Of a stretch of DNA of 64,000 nt, positions 48,070 through 56,619 are shown piece by piece (within the stretch, counting starts at the first letter, position 1; every line of letters begins with the position of its first letter). The stretch is from NCBI GenBank assembly GCA_965194375.1, contig CBDAEL010000004.1, one strand, 5' to 3'. Source of the DNA: Tabrizicola_A aquatica. GTDB lineage: Bacteria > Pseudomonadota > Alphaproteobacteria > Rhodobacterales > Rhodobacteraceae. The translations under genes and the position numbers were made by a program. The notes beneath the pieces are model-generated. The model had not been told where the DNA came from and made no database searches. It saw nothing but the letters and a program-made list of their open reading frames with translations.

Positions 48070-48971
48070 CCCAGAACGACGACATCGACAATTCCGCTGC
48101 CCCGCTGATCGAACATCTGGCCGAGCTGCGCAACCGCCTGATCTGGGCGGTGATGTCCTATATCATCGCGATTCTGGCCTGCTTTGTTGTGGCTGAACCG
48201 ATCTTGAACTTCATGCTGCATCCGATCGAGCTGTCGATGCGGGCGCTCGGCGATCCAAACCCGGTGATGCAATACACCTCGCCGCAAGAGTATTTCTTTA
48301 CCCTTGTGCGGATTTCGATGGTTGCAGGCTTTGCTGTGGCCTTCCCGGTGATCGGCTATCAGCTGTGGCGGTTCATCGCGCCGGGTCTCTATAAGTCGGA
48401 AAAGAACGCGTTTTTGCCCTTCCTGATTGCTTCGCCTGTGCTCTTTTTGACCGGTGCGGCGTTTTCGCATTACGTCGTGACACCGATTGCCATGGACTTC
48501 TTCCTTGGCTTTGCCGACGCCTCTTCGATCGTCGCGGCACTCATTCCGACGCTGACAGATATCCCCGGTGACGTGCCTGCGGCTGACACCGGCTCTGATA
48601 CCGGCATCGACATCGTGTTTCAGGGCAAGGTCAACGAGACGCTGGATATCTCGCTCAAGCTCATCATCGCCTTTGGGATGTGCTTTCAACTTCCGGTGCT
48701 GCTCACATTGATGGGCAAGGCGGGGATCGTTTCCTCAACGGGTCTGATTGCCATGCGGAAATACGCGGTGGTGTTGATCCTGATCGTCGCGGCCCTCGTC
48801 ACGCCGCCCGATGTGATGAGCCAGCTGATCCTGTTCTTCGCCGTCTACCCCCTTTACGAAGTCTCGATCTTCCTGATCCGCCGCATTGAAAAGCGCCGTG
48901 AGGCCGAGTTGCGCGCCGAAGGGCTGTGGGACGAGGATGATCCGTCGGACGAGACCGAAGGCAAGGCATGA
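48066..48971 (+). CDS. tatC: Sec-independent protein translocase subunit TatC
   Basis: A 301-residue polytopic membrane protein (six segments) that recognises the twin-arginine signal. The N-terminal LIEHLAELRNRLIWA and the FAVAFPVIGYQLWRFIAPGLY stretch are family signatures. A loop of about 35 residues near 160-195 (PADTGSDTGIDIVFQ region) is longer than in E. coli and should face the periplasm. It overlaps both tatB and the downstream AAA gene by four bases. Confidence 0.94.
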   Translation: MTQNDDIDNSAAPLIEHLAELRNRLIWAVMSYIIAILACFVVAEPILNFMLHPIELSMRALGDPNPVMQYTSPQEYFFTLVRISMVAGFAVAFPVIGYQLWRFIAPGLYKSEKNAFLPFLIASPVLFLTGAAFSHYVVTPIAMDFFLGFADASSIVAALIPTLTDIPGDVPAADTGSDTGIDIVFQGKVNETLDISLKLIIAFGMCFQLPVLLTLMGKAGIVSSTGLIAMRKYAVVLILIVAALVTPPDVMSQLILFFAVYPLYEVSIFLIRRIEKRREAELRAEGLWDEDDPSDETEGKA

Positions 48972-49804
48972 CCGACGCATTGACCCGCATCGCCGAGGCG
49001 CTGGAGCGCCTCGCTCCGGCACCTATGCCCGCGCCAGACTTTACCGCCGCTGAGGCCTTTGCATGGCATACAGCACCCGATCGCCTTGAGCCGGTCGTGC
49101 GGGTGTCGCGGGTGGATATCGGCTTGCTCATCGGGATCAACCGCTCGCGCGATACGCTTTTGGAAAACACCCGGCATTTTGCCGCCGGGCTTCCCGCTAA
49201 CAACGCGCTGTTGTGGGGCGCGCGTGGCATGGGAAAATCCAGCCTTGTCAAGGCGATCCATGCCAAAGTTGTCTCAGAAGGTCTGCCGCTGAAAATCGTG
49301 GAACTCAGCCGCGAGGATCTGCCTTCGGTGGCCCGCCTCTTGGCCCATCTGCGCGCCGCGTCCTTTCGGTTTATCCTCTTTTGCGATGATCTGTCGTTCA
49401 GCCATGACGACCAGCATTACAAGTCGCTGAAGGCGGTTTTGGATGGTGGGATCGAAGGGCGCCCGGAGAATGTGCTTTTCTACGCCACCTCAAACCGCCG
49501 TCACCTGATGCCGCGTGATATGATCGAGAATGAAACACAGGCCGCCATTCACTCCACCGAAGCGGTGGAGGAAAAGGTGTCCTTGTCCGATCGCTTTGGC
49601 CTGTGGCTGGGCTTTCATCCCTGTGATCAGGACCAGTATCTGGAGATGATTGCTGGCTATTGCAGCGCGCATGGCGTGCAGGTGCCGGCTGACCGTCTGC
49701 GGGCCGAGGCGATTGAATGGCAGGCCACGCGGGGCGGTCGGTCGGGCCGGGTGGCTTGGCAGTTCTTCTGCGATCTGGCCGCGCGTGAGGGCGTGCGGAT
49801 CTGA
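48968..49804 (+). CDS. DUF815 AAA-type ATP-binding protein
   Basis: A 278-residue P-loop ATPase of the DUF815 family. Walker A is GARGMGKSSLVK near residue 81, Walker B is FILFCDDLSF near 135, and TSNRRHLMPRDM near 176 is a sensor-type motif. The start overlaps the tatC stop (ATGA), so it is cotranscribed with tatABC in this genome. No biochemical role is established for the family. Confidence 0.88.
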   Translation: MTDALTRIAEALERLAPAPMPAPDFTAAEAFAWHTAPDRLEPVVRVSRVDIGLLIGINRSRDTLLENTRHFAAGLPANNALLWGARGMGKSSLVKAIHAKVVSEGLPLKIVELSREDLPSVARLLAHLRAASFRFILFCDDLSFSHDDQHYKSLKAVLDGGIEGRPENVLFYATSNRRHLMPRDMIENETQAAIHSTEAVEEKVSLSDRFGLWLGFHPCDQDQYLEMIAGYCSAHGVQVPADRLRAEAIEWQATRGGRSGRVAWQFFCDLAAREGVRI

Positions 49805-49867
49805 CGCGCGCCCATTATTCCCCGCCATCTTGTACACACGCTGGCGCATATCCATCTAGGCCCGATC

Positions 49868-51139
49868 ATGATCCTTGAACTTTGCATCATCCTTGGCCTG
49901 ATCTGCCTGAACGGCGTGCTGGCCATGTCGGAACTGGCGATTGTGTCCGCGCGTCCTGCCCGCCTTCGCCCTCTGGAAGCCAAGAGCCGCGGTGCCGCTG
50001 CTGCCCTGCGGTTGGGCGAACATCCGGGGCGGTTTTTGTCCACGGTTCAGATTGGTATCACTTTGGTCGGCATCTTGTCGGGTGCCTTGTCCGGGGCGAC
50101 CTTGGGCGCGCGGCTGACACAAACGCTGGTGGACCGTGGGGTCGATCCGGACTGGGCCGCCAATCTGGGGGTCGGGGTGGTGGTGGTGGCCATCACCTAT
50201 GTCTCGCTGATCGTGGGCGAGCTGGTGCCGAAGCAACTGGCGCTGCGCAATCCGGAAAAGCTGGCGATCACCATGGCCCCCGCGATGCTGATGCTGTCGC
50301 GCGTGGCCGCCCCTTTGGTTTGGCTTTTGGACAGGTCTGGTCGGGTGATCTTGTGGCTCTTGGGCCAGCGCGGGGCCAGCGCCAATCGGGTGACCGAAGA
50401 AGAGGTGCACAGCCTGTTGGCCGAGGCCCATGACAGTGGCGTGCTGGAACCCGAAGAGCGTGAGATGATGGCAGGCGTTATGCGGCTGTCGGACCGATCA
50501 GCCAGCGCATTGATGACCCCGCGCCGGGATGTCGAGATGCTGAGCATCGACATGACCAGCGCCGAGGCGGTGGCTGCGCTGCGGCGTATTGGGCGTCCCC
50601 GCGTGCCGGTGCAAGACCGCGACACCGGGGATGTCTTGGGTATCGTCACGCTGGCCGAGGCCTTTGACGCGGTATCCCGCCGCGAGACGCTGGATCTGCG
50701 CGCCTTGATGCATGAGGTGCCGGTGGTGTCAGACCGCGCCGATGCGTTGGATGTGTTGGCCGTTCTGCGCGGAGCGACGCATCATCTGGCGCTGGTCTAC
50801 GATGAGTATGGCCATTTCGAAGGCATCATCACCTCGGGCGATGTGCTTGAGGCAATCACCGGGGCTTTGGCCACCCAAGATGACAGCGAACCCGCCATGG
50901 TGACGCGCGCCGATGGCAGCCTTTTGGTGGCAGGGTGGATGCCAGCGGATGAGTTTTGCGATCATATGGGCCTGCCGCGAGAGATGTCCGGGGGCTATGA
51001 CACGGTCGCGGGGCTGGTTCTGCATCAGTTTCGCCACCTGCCGGCCTTAGGCGAACACGTGGTCGCCCAAGGTCACCGGTTCGAAGTGATCGACCTTGAC
51101 GGGTTGCGGATCGACAAGGTTCTGGTTTCGGCAGATTGA
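49868..51139 (+). CDS. CNNM/CorC-family membrane protein (hemolysin family)
   Basis: A 423-residue protein with an N-terminal DUF21 membrane domain (about residues 1-180, including NGVLAMSELAIVSARPARL), a CBS pair at about 200-325 (MTPRRDVEML, YDEYGHFEGIITSGDVLEAI) and a C-terminal CorC/HlyC domain. The family is linked to magnesium or cobalt efflux and to Mg2+ resistance. It stands 63 bases after the AAA gene and converges with the nlpD-like gene. Confidence 0.88.
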   Translation: MILELCIILGLICLNGVLAMSELAIVSARPARLRPLEAKSRGAAAALRLGEHPGRFLSTVQIGITLVGILSGALSGATLGARLTQTLVDRGVDPDWAANLGVGVVVVAITYVSLIVGELVPKQLALRNPEKLAITMAPAMLMLSRVAAPLVWLLDRSGRVILWLLGQRGASANRVTEEEVHSLLAEAHDSGVLEPEEREMMAGVMRLSDRSASALMTPRRDVEMLSIDMTSAEAVAALRRIGRPRVPVQDRDTGDVLGIVTLAEAFDAVSRRETLDLRALMHEVPVVSDRADALDVLAVLRGATHHLALVYDEYGHFEGIITSGDVLEAITGALATQDDSEPAMVTRADGSLLVAGWMPADEFCDHMGLPREMSGGYDTVAGLVLHQFRHLPALGEHVVAQGHRFEVIDLDGLRIDKVLVSAD

Positions 51140-51141
51140 GA

Positions 51142-51157
51142 CGGCCCGTTTGGGCCG
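51142..51157. terminator. Bidirectional stem-loop between the CNNM gene and the nlpD-like gene
   Basis: CGGCCC (51142-51147) pairs with GGGCCG (51152-51157) around GTTT, three bases after the plus-strand stop and five before the minus-strand stop. The following CCCCTTT is a weak T run. Confidence 0.55.
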
Positions 51158-51162
51158 CCCCT

Positions 51163-52347
51163 TTACTGCACGTAAGGCAGCGGATCGAGGCTGTCGACGC
51201 CCTTGCGGACCTCAAAATGCACGAAGGACGGGTTGGCATTGCGCACAGCGGCGATGGTCTGGCCTTTCTTGACCTTATCGCCTTTGCCGACCTTCAGACC
51301 GTCCACGCCCGCATAAACCGTCAAAAGCCCATCCGCATGGCGGATCACCACGATGGGCGTACCAGTGGTGTCCTTGGTGACAGCCGCGACCGTGCCATCG
51401 GCGGCCGCTTGAACCGCCGTTCCGGCGGCGGCGGCAATATCGATGCCGTCATTCTTGCCCTTGGCATAGCCGCGAATGATCTTGCCCTGCACGGGCATGG
51501 CGAACTTGGCTTCCGTGGTGCGCTGGCTGGCCATATCCTCTTCGGCAGGCTTGGCCTTTTCCACTTCGGCGGCGGTGGCCACCTCTTCATCTGGCAACGG
51601 TTCCTTGGCCGACGGCGGGGTCGGGGTGGGCGTGCCGCTTCCGGGCGCGACCTCAGCGACCTCTTCTTCCTCTTGAGGTGCACCGGTCGGGGTGGGGATC
51701 AGAAGATACTGGCCCTCGCGCACCGACAGTTCCGCATCAAGCCCGTTCCAGTCGGCCAAGGCCTTGGCGGAAACGTTGTAGCTGCGGGCAATGGAAAACG
51801 CGGTTTCGCCGCGCGCCACGCGGTGGCGTGTCGGTTCCATACCGCTGGCGCCGCCGATGGTTTTGGCGGCGGTTGGGGTTGCCGCGGTTGTGGCCGGGGC
51901 GGTGCTGTCCACGCGGTCCAGCGCCGTGGTCGCGATGGTCGAGACATCAACCGAGCCGGGCGTTGCGCCAGACCCGATCACCCCACCTGCCGCTGTTGGC
52001 GCACCGGCGACGCGGGTCGGCAGCGACAGAACCTCGCCTTCGCGCAGGCTGTCACCGGGTTGCAGGGCGTTAAAGCTGGCGAGTTCCGCCGCAGGCAGAC
52101 CCACGCGGGCCGCCACCGAACCGACCGTATCGCCCTTGCGCGCCACGGCCACCTGATAGCCGGGATAGGAGATCACCCCGCGCCCATCGGCCCCCGGCCG
52201 AGCCCCGGTTGCCTGCAGGGCGGCACCCGAGGTGTCCAACCCCCCGGCACCGCTGCGCAGGTCCCAGTCAAAATTGTTGCCGCCAGTGCAGGCAGACACC
52301 AGAAGCATCGCAGTCAAGCTTAACACCGCGTTACGAGAACCGCCCAT
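51163..52347 (-). CDS. NlpD-like lipoprotein: two LysM domains and a degenerate M23 (LytM) domain
   Basis: A 394-residue outer-membrane or periplasmic lipoprotein. The lipobox LLVSAC predicts lipidation at Cys20. LysM domains follow at about residues 65-115 and 160-205, then a Pro/Glu-rich linker, then an M23 fold from about 285. The zinc site is broken: the HxxxD histidine is Asn (KNDGIDI), and the usual YGH is YAG, while HFEVRKG is kept. It is therefore probably an amidase activator, as NlpD and EnvC are, and not a hydrolase. ATG 52347 has GAGG five bases upstream. It follows pcm and surE, a conserved order. Confidence 0.88.
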   Translation of the reverse strand: MGGSRNAVLSLTAMLLVSACTGGNNFDWDLRSGAGGLDTSGAALQATGARPGADGRGVISYPGYQVAVARKGDTVGSVAARVGLPAAELASFNALQPGDSLREGEVLSLPTRVAGAPTAAGGVIGSGATPGSVDVSTIATTALDRVDSTAPATTAATPTAAKTIGGASGMEPTRHRVARGETAFSIARSYNVSAKALADWNGLDAELSVREGQYLLIPTPTGAPQEEEEVAEVAPGSGTPTPTPPSAKEPLPDEEVATAAEVEKAKPAEEDMASQRTTEAKFAMPVQGKIIRGYAKGKNDGIDIAAAAGTAVQAAADGTVAAVTKDTTGTPIVVIRHADGLLTVYAGVDGLKVGKGDKVKKGQTIAAVRNANPSFVHFEVRKGVDSLDPLPYVQ

Positions 52348-52394
52348 TACCGCCTCATCCTTGTTGACACCGGGTTTGTTCCCGGCTTGTGCCA

Positions 52395-53063
52395 TCATTC
52401 ATTGCCAAGACCCTCGACAAGCGGCACGAAACGGACCGCCCGCAATTCCTCATAGTCATAGCCCGTCTCGTGGCGCGTTACCTTGATTAGGCTTTGCACC
52501 GCATCCGACTGGCCAACCGGCACGACCATGATACCGCCGATCTTCAATTGCGACAACAGGGGGCCGGGAGGGTCTTCGGCCGCGGCTGTCACGATAATGC
52601 GATCAAAGGGCGCAACATCGGGCAGGCCAAAGCTGCCGTCAGACGTCATCGCAACCACATTGACCAGCCCAAGTTCGCGAAAGAGCTCCTGAGCTTCGCG
52701 CACCAACCGCTTGTGCCGGTCCACCGTGTAGACCCGCCGTGCCAACTGGCTGAGAATGGCCGCCTGATAGCCCGACCCGGTGCCCACCTCGAGCACGGTG
52801 TCGCGCGGCTGCACCGCCAGCGCCTGCGTCATCAGCCCCACGACCGAGGGCTGGCTGATCGTTTGGCCACAGGCAATCGGCAGCGGCATGTCTTCATAGG
52901 CGCGCTCGGCGAAGAGGCCGCGCACAAATTGGCCGCGGTCGATCCGCTCCATCGCGGTCAACACACGGGCGTCGGTGACGCCTTTGGTCCGAAGGGCAAA
53001 CAAAAAGCGCATCTTGCGTTCAGCGGCCGTCCCGTCATCGTCAGGCAGGCCGTGGTCCATCAT
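52395..53063 (-). CDS. pcm: Protein-L-isoaspartate O-methyltransferase
   Basis: A 222-residue SAM-dependent methyltransferase that starts repair of isoaspartyl residues in aged proteins. VLEVGTGSGYQAAILSQLA near residue 90 is the SAM-binding motif, and PIACGQTISQPSVVGLMTQ near 62 is the family substrate loop. It overlaps the surE stop (ATGATG over TGA), and the nlpD-like gene follows after 47 bases. Confidence 0.94.
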   Translation of the reverse strand: MMDHGLPDDDGTAAERKMRFLFALRTKGVTDARVLTAMERIDRGQFVRGLFAERAYEDMPLPIACGQTISQPSVVGLMTQALAVQPRDTVLEVGTGSGYQAAILSQLARRVYTVDRHKRLVREAQELFRELGLVNVVAMTSDGSFGLPDVAPFDRIIVTAAAEDPPGPLLSQLKIGGIMVVPVGQSDAVQSLIKVTRHETGYDYEELRAVRFVPLVEGLGNE

Positions 53064-53845
53064 GCCAACCGCGCCTCAAGCTCGCGCAGCCTGTCATGTG
53101 CTGTTAAATCGCAGCGAAGGGGCGTGACCGAGATGTAACCTTCCACGTTGGCTGTCACATCGGTGCCGGGGAGCGTAGGGCGACCCTGTTCGCCGCCCTT
53201 GATCCACATGAATTGCCGCCCGGTGGGCGAGATATGCGGTTCAATCCGAAACCCGGCATAGCGCCGGAATCCTTGGGAGGCCACACGCGTGCCTTTGACC
53301 GCATCAGCGGGCAGGGGGGGGAAGTTGACGTTGTAAAACAGCCGATAATCCGCCTCGTCCCACAGGCCCTTGTCCAAAAGGGCGCGCACGACCCCAACGC
53401 CCAGCTTGGCGGCGGCGTCAAAGGGGTTGTCGATGTTCACATTGGCCGGGCCGTAGAATTGCGACAGGGCGATGGCCTTGATGCCATGCAGGGCTGCCTC
53501 CATCGCGCCGCCGATGGTGCCGGAATAAAGCACATTCTCGCCCGCATTGTTGCCCCGGTTGACGCCAGACAGCACCAGATCTGGCGGGGCGTCTTTCATC
53601 ACATGGTAGATGCCCGCCAGCACGCAATCGGCCGGGCTGCCCTCGGCGGCAAAGCGGCGGGGGCCAAGCTCGGCGATCATGGTGGGGTGCGTGTAGCTGA
53701 TGCAATGCCCCACGCCCGATTGCTCAAAGGCCGGGGCCACCGTCCAGACCTCGCCTCCCGGACCAGCGATCTCGTTTGCGATGGCCTGCAGCACGGCCAA
53801 GCCGGGTGCATTGATGCCGTCGTCATTGGTGATGAGAATGCGCAT
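53060..53845 (-). CDS. surE: 5'/3'-nucleotidase SurE
   Basis: A 261-residue metal-dependent phosphatase acting on nucleoside monophosphates. The metal site is ITNDDGINAPGL at residues 5-16, with Asp8 and Asp9. SGVNRGNNAGENVLYSGTIGGAMEA near residue 92 completes the active site. ATG 53845 has AAAGG ten bases upstream; a longer frame to 53971 has no family sequence. It is first of surE-pcm-nlpD. Confidence 0.95.
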   Translation of the reverse strand: MRILITNDDGINAPGLAVLQAIANEIAGPGGEVWTVAPAFEQSGVGHCISYTHPTMIAELGPRRFAAEGSPADCVLAGIYHVMKDAPPDLVLSGVNRGNNAGENVLYSGTIGGAMEAALHGIKAIALSQFYGPANVNIDNPFDAAAKLGVGVVRALLDKGLWDEADYRLFYNVNFPPLPADAVKGTRVASQGFRRYAGFRIEPHISPTGRQFMWIKGGEQGRPTLPGTDVTANVEGYISVTPLRCDLTAHDRLRELEARLA

Positions 53846-54033
53846 GGGGGAGGGGCCTTTCGTTGTTCTTCTGAATAGACCAGCCTTAGGGGTCTCGCAA
53901 GGCTTGGCCGCAAGGGAATGTGGTTGTCGCGCCCGGTGTGGCGCGGGTGACGCAATGCTTAGCGGACCCACAGCAGGGCGCGGTGGACGGCCCGCGCATT
54001 TCGCGCTATCTGGCGCGCCACAGGATGACCCCG

Positions 54034-55023
54034 ATGACCGCTGATCCCCAGACCGCCCACCGCCTCTCGGTTGCCCCGATGATGGACTGGACTGACCGTC
54101 ACTGCCGGGTGTTTCACCGGCTGATGACGCGCCGGGCGATGCTATATACTGAAATGGTGACCGCCCCCGCTATCGTGCATGGGCCAAAGGCGCGGCTCTT
54201 GGATTATTCCGAGGTCGAACACCCTGTGGCACTGCAGCTTGGCGGGTCGGACCCGGCAGAGCTCGCGCGGGCGGTGCAGATCGCGCGGCCTTGGGGCTAT
54301 GATGAGGTTAACCTCAACTGCGGCTGCCCGTCGGACCGGGTGCAATCGGGATGTTTCGGGGCGGTGCTGATGGAGCGCCCGGCGCTTGTGGCCGAGTGCG
54401 TCAAGGCGATGCAGGATCAGGCCGATGTGCCGGTGACGGTCAAATGCCGGATCGGGGTGGATGACCAAGACCCCGCCACCGTGCTGCCCGGCTTTTTGGA
54501 AACGGTTGCCGCCGCGGGCGTGCGCCATTTCATCATCCATGCCCGCAAGGCGTGGCTTCAGGGGTTAAGCCCGAAAGAAAACCGCGAAATCCCGCCGTTG
54601 GACTATGATCTGGTGCTGCGGATGAAGGCGGAGTTTCCGCATCTGACGATTTGCATCAATGGCGGTGTCACCACGCTGGCGCAGGCGAAGGGCCTGCTGG
54701 ACCAAGGGCTTGACGGGGTGATGATCGGGCGTGCGGCCTATCATGATCCGGCCTCTGTGCTGATCGGGGCCGATGCGCTTTGGGGTGAGGATTATGCACC
54801 CAACCCCCATACGGTGGTTGAGGCGATGAAGCCCTATATCATGGCGCATCTGGAGGCGGGCGGGCGGGTGCATCAGATCACGCGGCACATGCTGGGCCTC
54901 TTCACCGGCCGCCCCGGCGCGCGGGGCTGGCGGCGGGTGCTGTCTGAAGGGGCCAACAAGCCGGGGGCAGGTTTGGCCTTGCTGGATCAGGCCTTGGCCG
55001 AGGTGAGTGTCGCCGCCGGATAG
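54034..55023 (+). CDS. dusA: tRNA-dihydrouridine(20/20a) synthase
   Basis: A 329-residue FMN enzyme that reduces uridines 20 and 20a in the tRNA D-loop with NADPH. SVAPMMDWTDRHCRVFHRL near residue 12 is the DusA N-terminus. NLNCGCPSDRVQSGCFGA near 95 holds the catalytic cysteine, VKCRIGVDD is near 140, and GVMIGRAAYHDP near 230 binds phosphate. Two ATG codons are close (54025, 54034). The second has AGGA at good spacing. Confidence 0.93.
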   Translation: MTADPQTAHRLSVAPMMDWTDRHCRVFHRLMTRRAMLYTEMVTAPAIVHGPKARLLDYSEVEHPVALQLGGSDPAELARAVQIARPWGYDEVNLNCGCPSDRVQSGCFGAVLMERPALVAECVKAMQDQADVPVTVKCRIGVDDQDPATVLPGFLETVAAAGVRHFIIHARKAWLQGLSPKENREIPPLDYDLVLRMKAEFPHLTICINGGVTTLAQAKGLLDQGLDGVMIGRAAYHDPASVLIGADALWGEDYAPNPHTVVEAMKPYIMAHLEAGGRVHQITRHMLGLFTGRPGARGWRRVLSEGANKPGAGLALLDQALAEVSVAAG

Positions 55024-55065
55024 AGGCTCGGCCCATGTGTACGGATGTACAGTGATGCGCATGGC

Positions 55066-55095
55066 TTGACCTTGGCGCAACCCACCCCAGAATAA
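55066..55095 (+). promoter_or_regulatory. Candidate promoter of the leader ORF and PhyH-like gene
   Basis: TTGACC (55066-55071) followed after 17 bases by AGAATA (55089-55094) just upstream of the leader ORF. The -35 fits sigma-70, the -10 is poor. Confidence 0.3.
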
Positions 55096-55119
55096 CGGTC
55101 TGAACACCCGGAGTTTTCC

Positions 55120-55182
55120 ATGCAGTTTCTTGCTTCCCTGTCGCTGCCTTGCCAGACCTGCACCTGCGGGGTCGCAGGATGA
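55120..55182 (+). CDS. 20-residue Cys-rich leader ORF (CxxCxC)
   Basis: A short ORF encoding MQFLASLSLPCQTCTCGVAG. It has a proper ribosome site, GGAG at 55110-55113, six bases before the ATG. Its TGA overlaps the ATG of the next gene (ATGA at 55179-55182), whose own ribosome site is poor. This suggests that translation of the downstream gene depends on the leader. The Cys cluster could bind metal or make translation sensitive to cysteine supply, as in Cys-containing leader peptides described in Rhodobacter. It is too short for homology-based support. Confidence 0.5.
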   Translation: MQFLASLSLPCQTCTCGVAG

Positions 55183-55913
55183 CCGGTTGGCACAAGATCG
55201 GCCCGCATCCCGCACTTTTGGCTTGGGCCACGGCGGCGCATCCTGTGGCGGTTGCGGCCTTGCTCGACACCGATCAGCCGTTGCGCTGCGGGGGCACGTG
55301 GGCCGTGGGCTTGGACCTTTTGCCCAATGCAGAGGATGGCGCGATTGCAGGCGTTCCGCTCCCGTGGGATGTCCTAGGTCTTGCGCCAGTGGCCCTGCAT
55401 CCTGCGCAACTCTCCACCATTCACCTCGGCTATCCGCGCCCCTCGGCGGAGGAAACCGAAGCGGCCTTCCGCTTTCGCCTGAACCGCGACGCGGCGCATC
55501 TGGATGGGCTACTACCCGTCGGGCCAGACCGACTTCGCATGATCAAAGAACCGCATGCGTGGATTGTGGGCCTGCCGCTGACCACCTCGGATGGCGCGCC
55601 TTTGGTAGTGTGGGAGGGCAGCCACACGATCATGCAGGCCGCGCTCCAAACGGCGCTCGCGCCGCATTCGCCCGAAAATTGGGGCGATGTGGACATCACG
55701 GCCGCCTATCAGGCCGCGCGGGCCGAGGTGTTTCGGACCTGTCCGCGCCGTGAAGTGCCGGGGGTTCCGGGTGAGGCAGTGCTGCTGCATCGCCACCTTG
55801 TCCATGGTGTCGCCCCTTGGGCTGAGGGCGCGACAGCCCCCCCTGAGGGCCGTGTCATCGCCTATTTCCGTCCGGTGATGGACAGCGTGCAGGACTGGCT
55901 GTTGCAGGACTAA
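55179..55913 (+). CDS. Hypothetical protein, possibly PhyH-like (Fe(II)/2-oxoglutarate dioxygenase fold)
   Basis: A 244-residue cytoplasmic protein. Two regions resemble phytanoyl-CoA-dioxygenase-type enzymes: GLPLTTSDGAPLVVWEGSH near residue 133 (like the dioxygenase GPLxVVPGSH strand) and EAVLLHRHLVHGVAPW near 200 followed by GRVIAYFRP, which would supply the distal His and the 2-oxoglutarate Arg. The proximal HxD pair is not evident, so activity is uncertain. The start overlaps the leader ORF. The gene converges with the DUF1289 gene, leaving five bases between stops. Confidence 0.5.
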   Translation: MTGWHKIGPHPALLAWATAAHPVAVAALLDTDQPLRCGGTWAVGLDLLPNAEDGAIAGVPLPWDVLGLAPVALHPAQLSTIHLGYPRPSAEETEAAFRFRLNRDAAHLDGLLPVGPDRLRMIKEPHAWIVGLPLTTSDGAPLVVWEGSHTIMQAALQTALAPHSPENWGDVDITAAYQAARAEVFRTCPRREVPGVPGEAVLLHRHLVHGVAPWAEGATAPPEGRVIAYFRPVMDSVQDWLLQD

Positions 55914-55918
55914 GACCG

Positions 55919-56149
55919 TCAGGCCGTGCCGCGCCCCATGCGGCCGCCGCGCCGCTTGGTCATCGTTTTGGCGCGGGCGGGCAATTCGGCCATCAGAAGG
56001 CGACGCTCGTCCGCGCTCATCCGCGACCAGCCGCCGATTTCGGCTATGGTGCGATAGCAGCCGATGCAGATCTTCGCCTCGGGATGAACGACGCAGATCT
56101 TGACGCAGGGGCTTTCAATCTCGGCACGCTTCCAGATCTCGTCGGTCAT
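55919..56149 (-). CDS. DUF1289-family Cys-rich small protein
   Basis: A 76-residue protein with the DUF1289 pattern PCVKIC at Cys15 and Cys19, and CIGCYRT at Cys28 and Cys31. The four cysteines probably bind zinc or a cluster. GWSRMSADERRLLMAELPAR completes the domain and the tail is basic. ATG 56149 has a GGGGGG run upstream and overlaps the ruvX stop by four bases. The function is unknown. Confidence 0.88.
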   Translation of the reverse strand: MTDEIWKRAEIESPCVKICVVHPEAKICIGCYRTIAEIGGWSRMSADERRLLMAELPARAKTMTKRRGGRMGRGTA

Positions 56150-56619
56150 GATCCCCCCAAAACGCGCATACGGTCCAACGCGCCTTGCAGAATATAGCCT
56201 GCCGCCACCTGATCGATCACCTCGCGGCGACGCTTTCGCGACGTATCCGCCTCCAACAGCGCGCGTTCGGCCGCCACGGTCGACAGCCGCTCGTCCCAAA
56301 AGGTGATCGGCAACGCGGTCAGCTTTTCCAAATTGCGCACAAAAGCGCGGGTTGACTGCACGCGTGGCCCCTCGCTGCCGTCCATGTTCAGGGGCAGGCC
56401 AAGGATCAAGCCTGCCGCATTGCGATTGGCGACAATCGCCAAAAGTCGCTGGGCATCCAGCGTAAACTTCTCGCGCCGGATCACCTCGATCGGCGTGGCA
56501 ATTGACCGCGACAGATCCGACACGGCAACCCCAATGGTCTTGTCGCCCAGATCAAGGCCCAAGATCGCTCGGTAGGGCGGCAAAAGCCCGTGAAATTCGA
56601 TGATGTCGGTCAGGATCAT
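56146..56619 (-). CDS. ruvX: Putative Holliday junction resolvase RuvX/YqgF
   Basis: A 157-residue RNase H-fold nuclease. GLDLGDKTIGVAVSD near residue 20 holds the first catalytic Asp, GLPLNMDGSEGPR near 70 and FWDERLSTVAAERALLE near 105 the others. E. coli YqgF acts in pre-16S rRNA 5' processing; a resolvase role is also proposed. It overlaps the end of the ccmI gene and the start of the DUF1289 gene by four bases each, so the three are cotranscribed. Confidence 0.92.
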   Translation of the reverse strand: MILTDIIEFHGLLPPYRAILGLDLGDKTIGVAVSDLSRSIATPIEVIRREKFTLDAQRLLAIVANRNAAGLILGLPLNMDGSEGPRVQSTRAFVRNLEKLTALPITFWDERLSTVAAERALLEADTSRKRRREVIDQVAAGYILQGALDRMRVLGGS

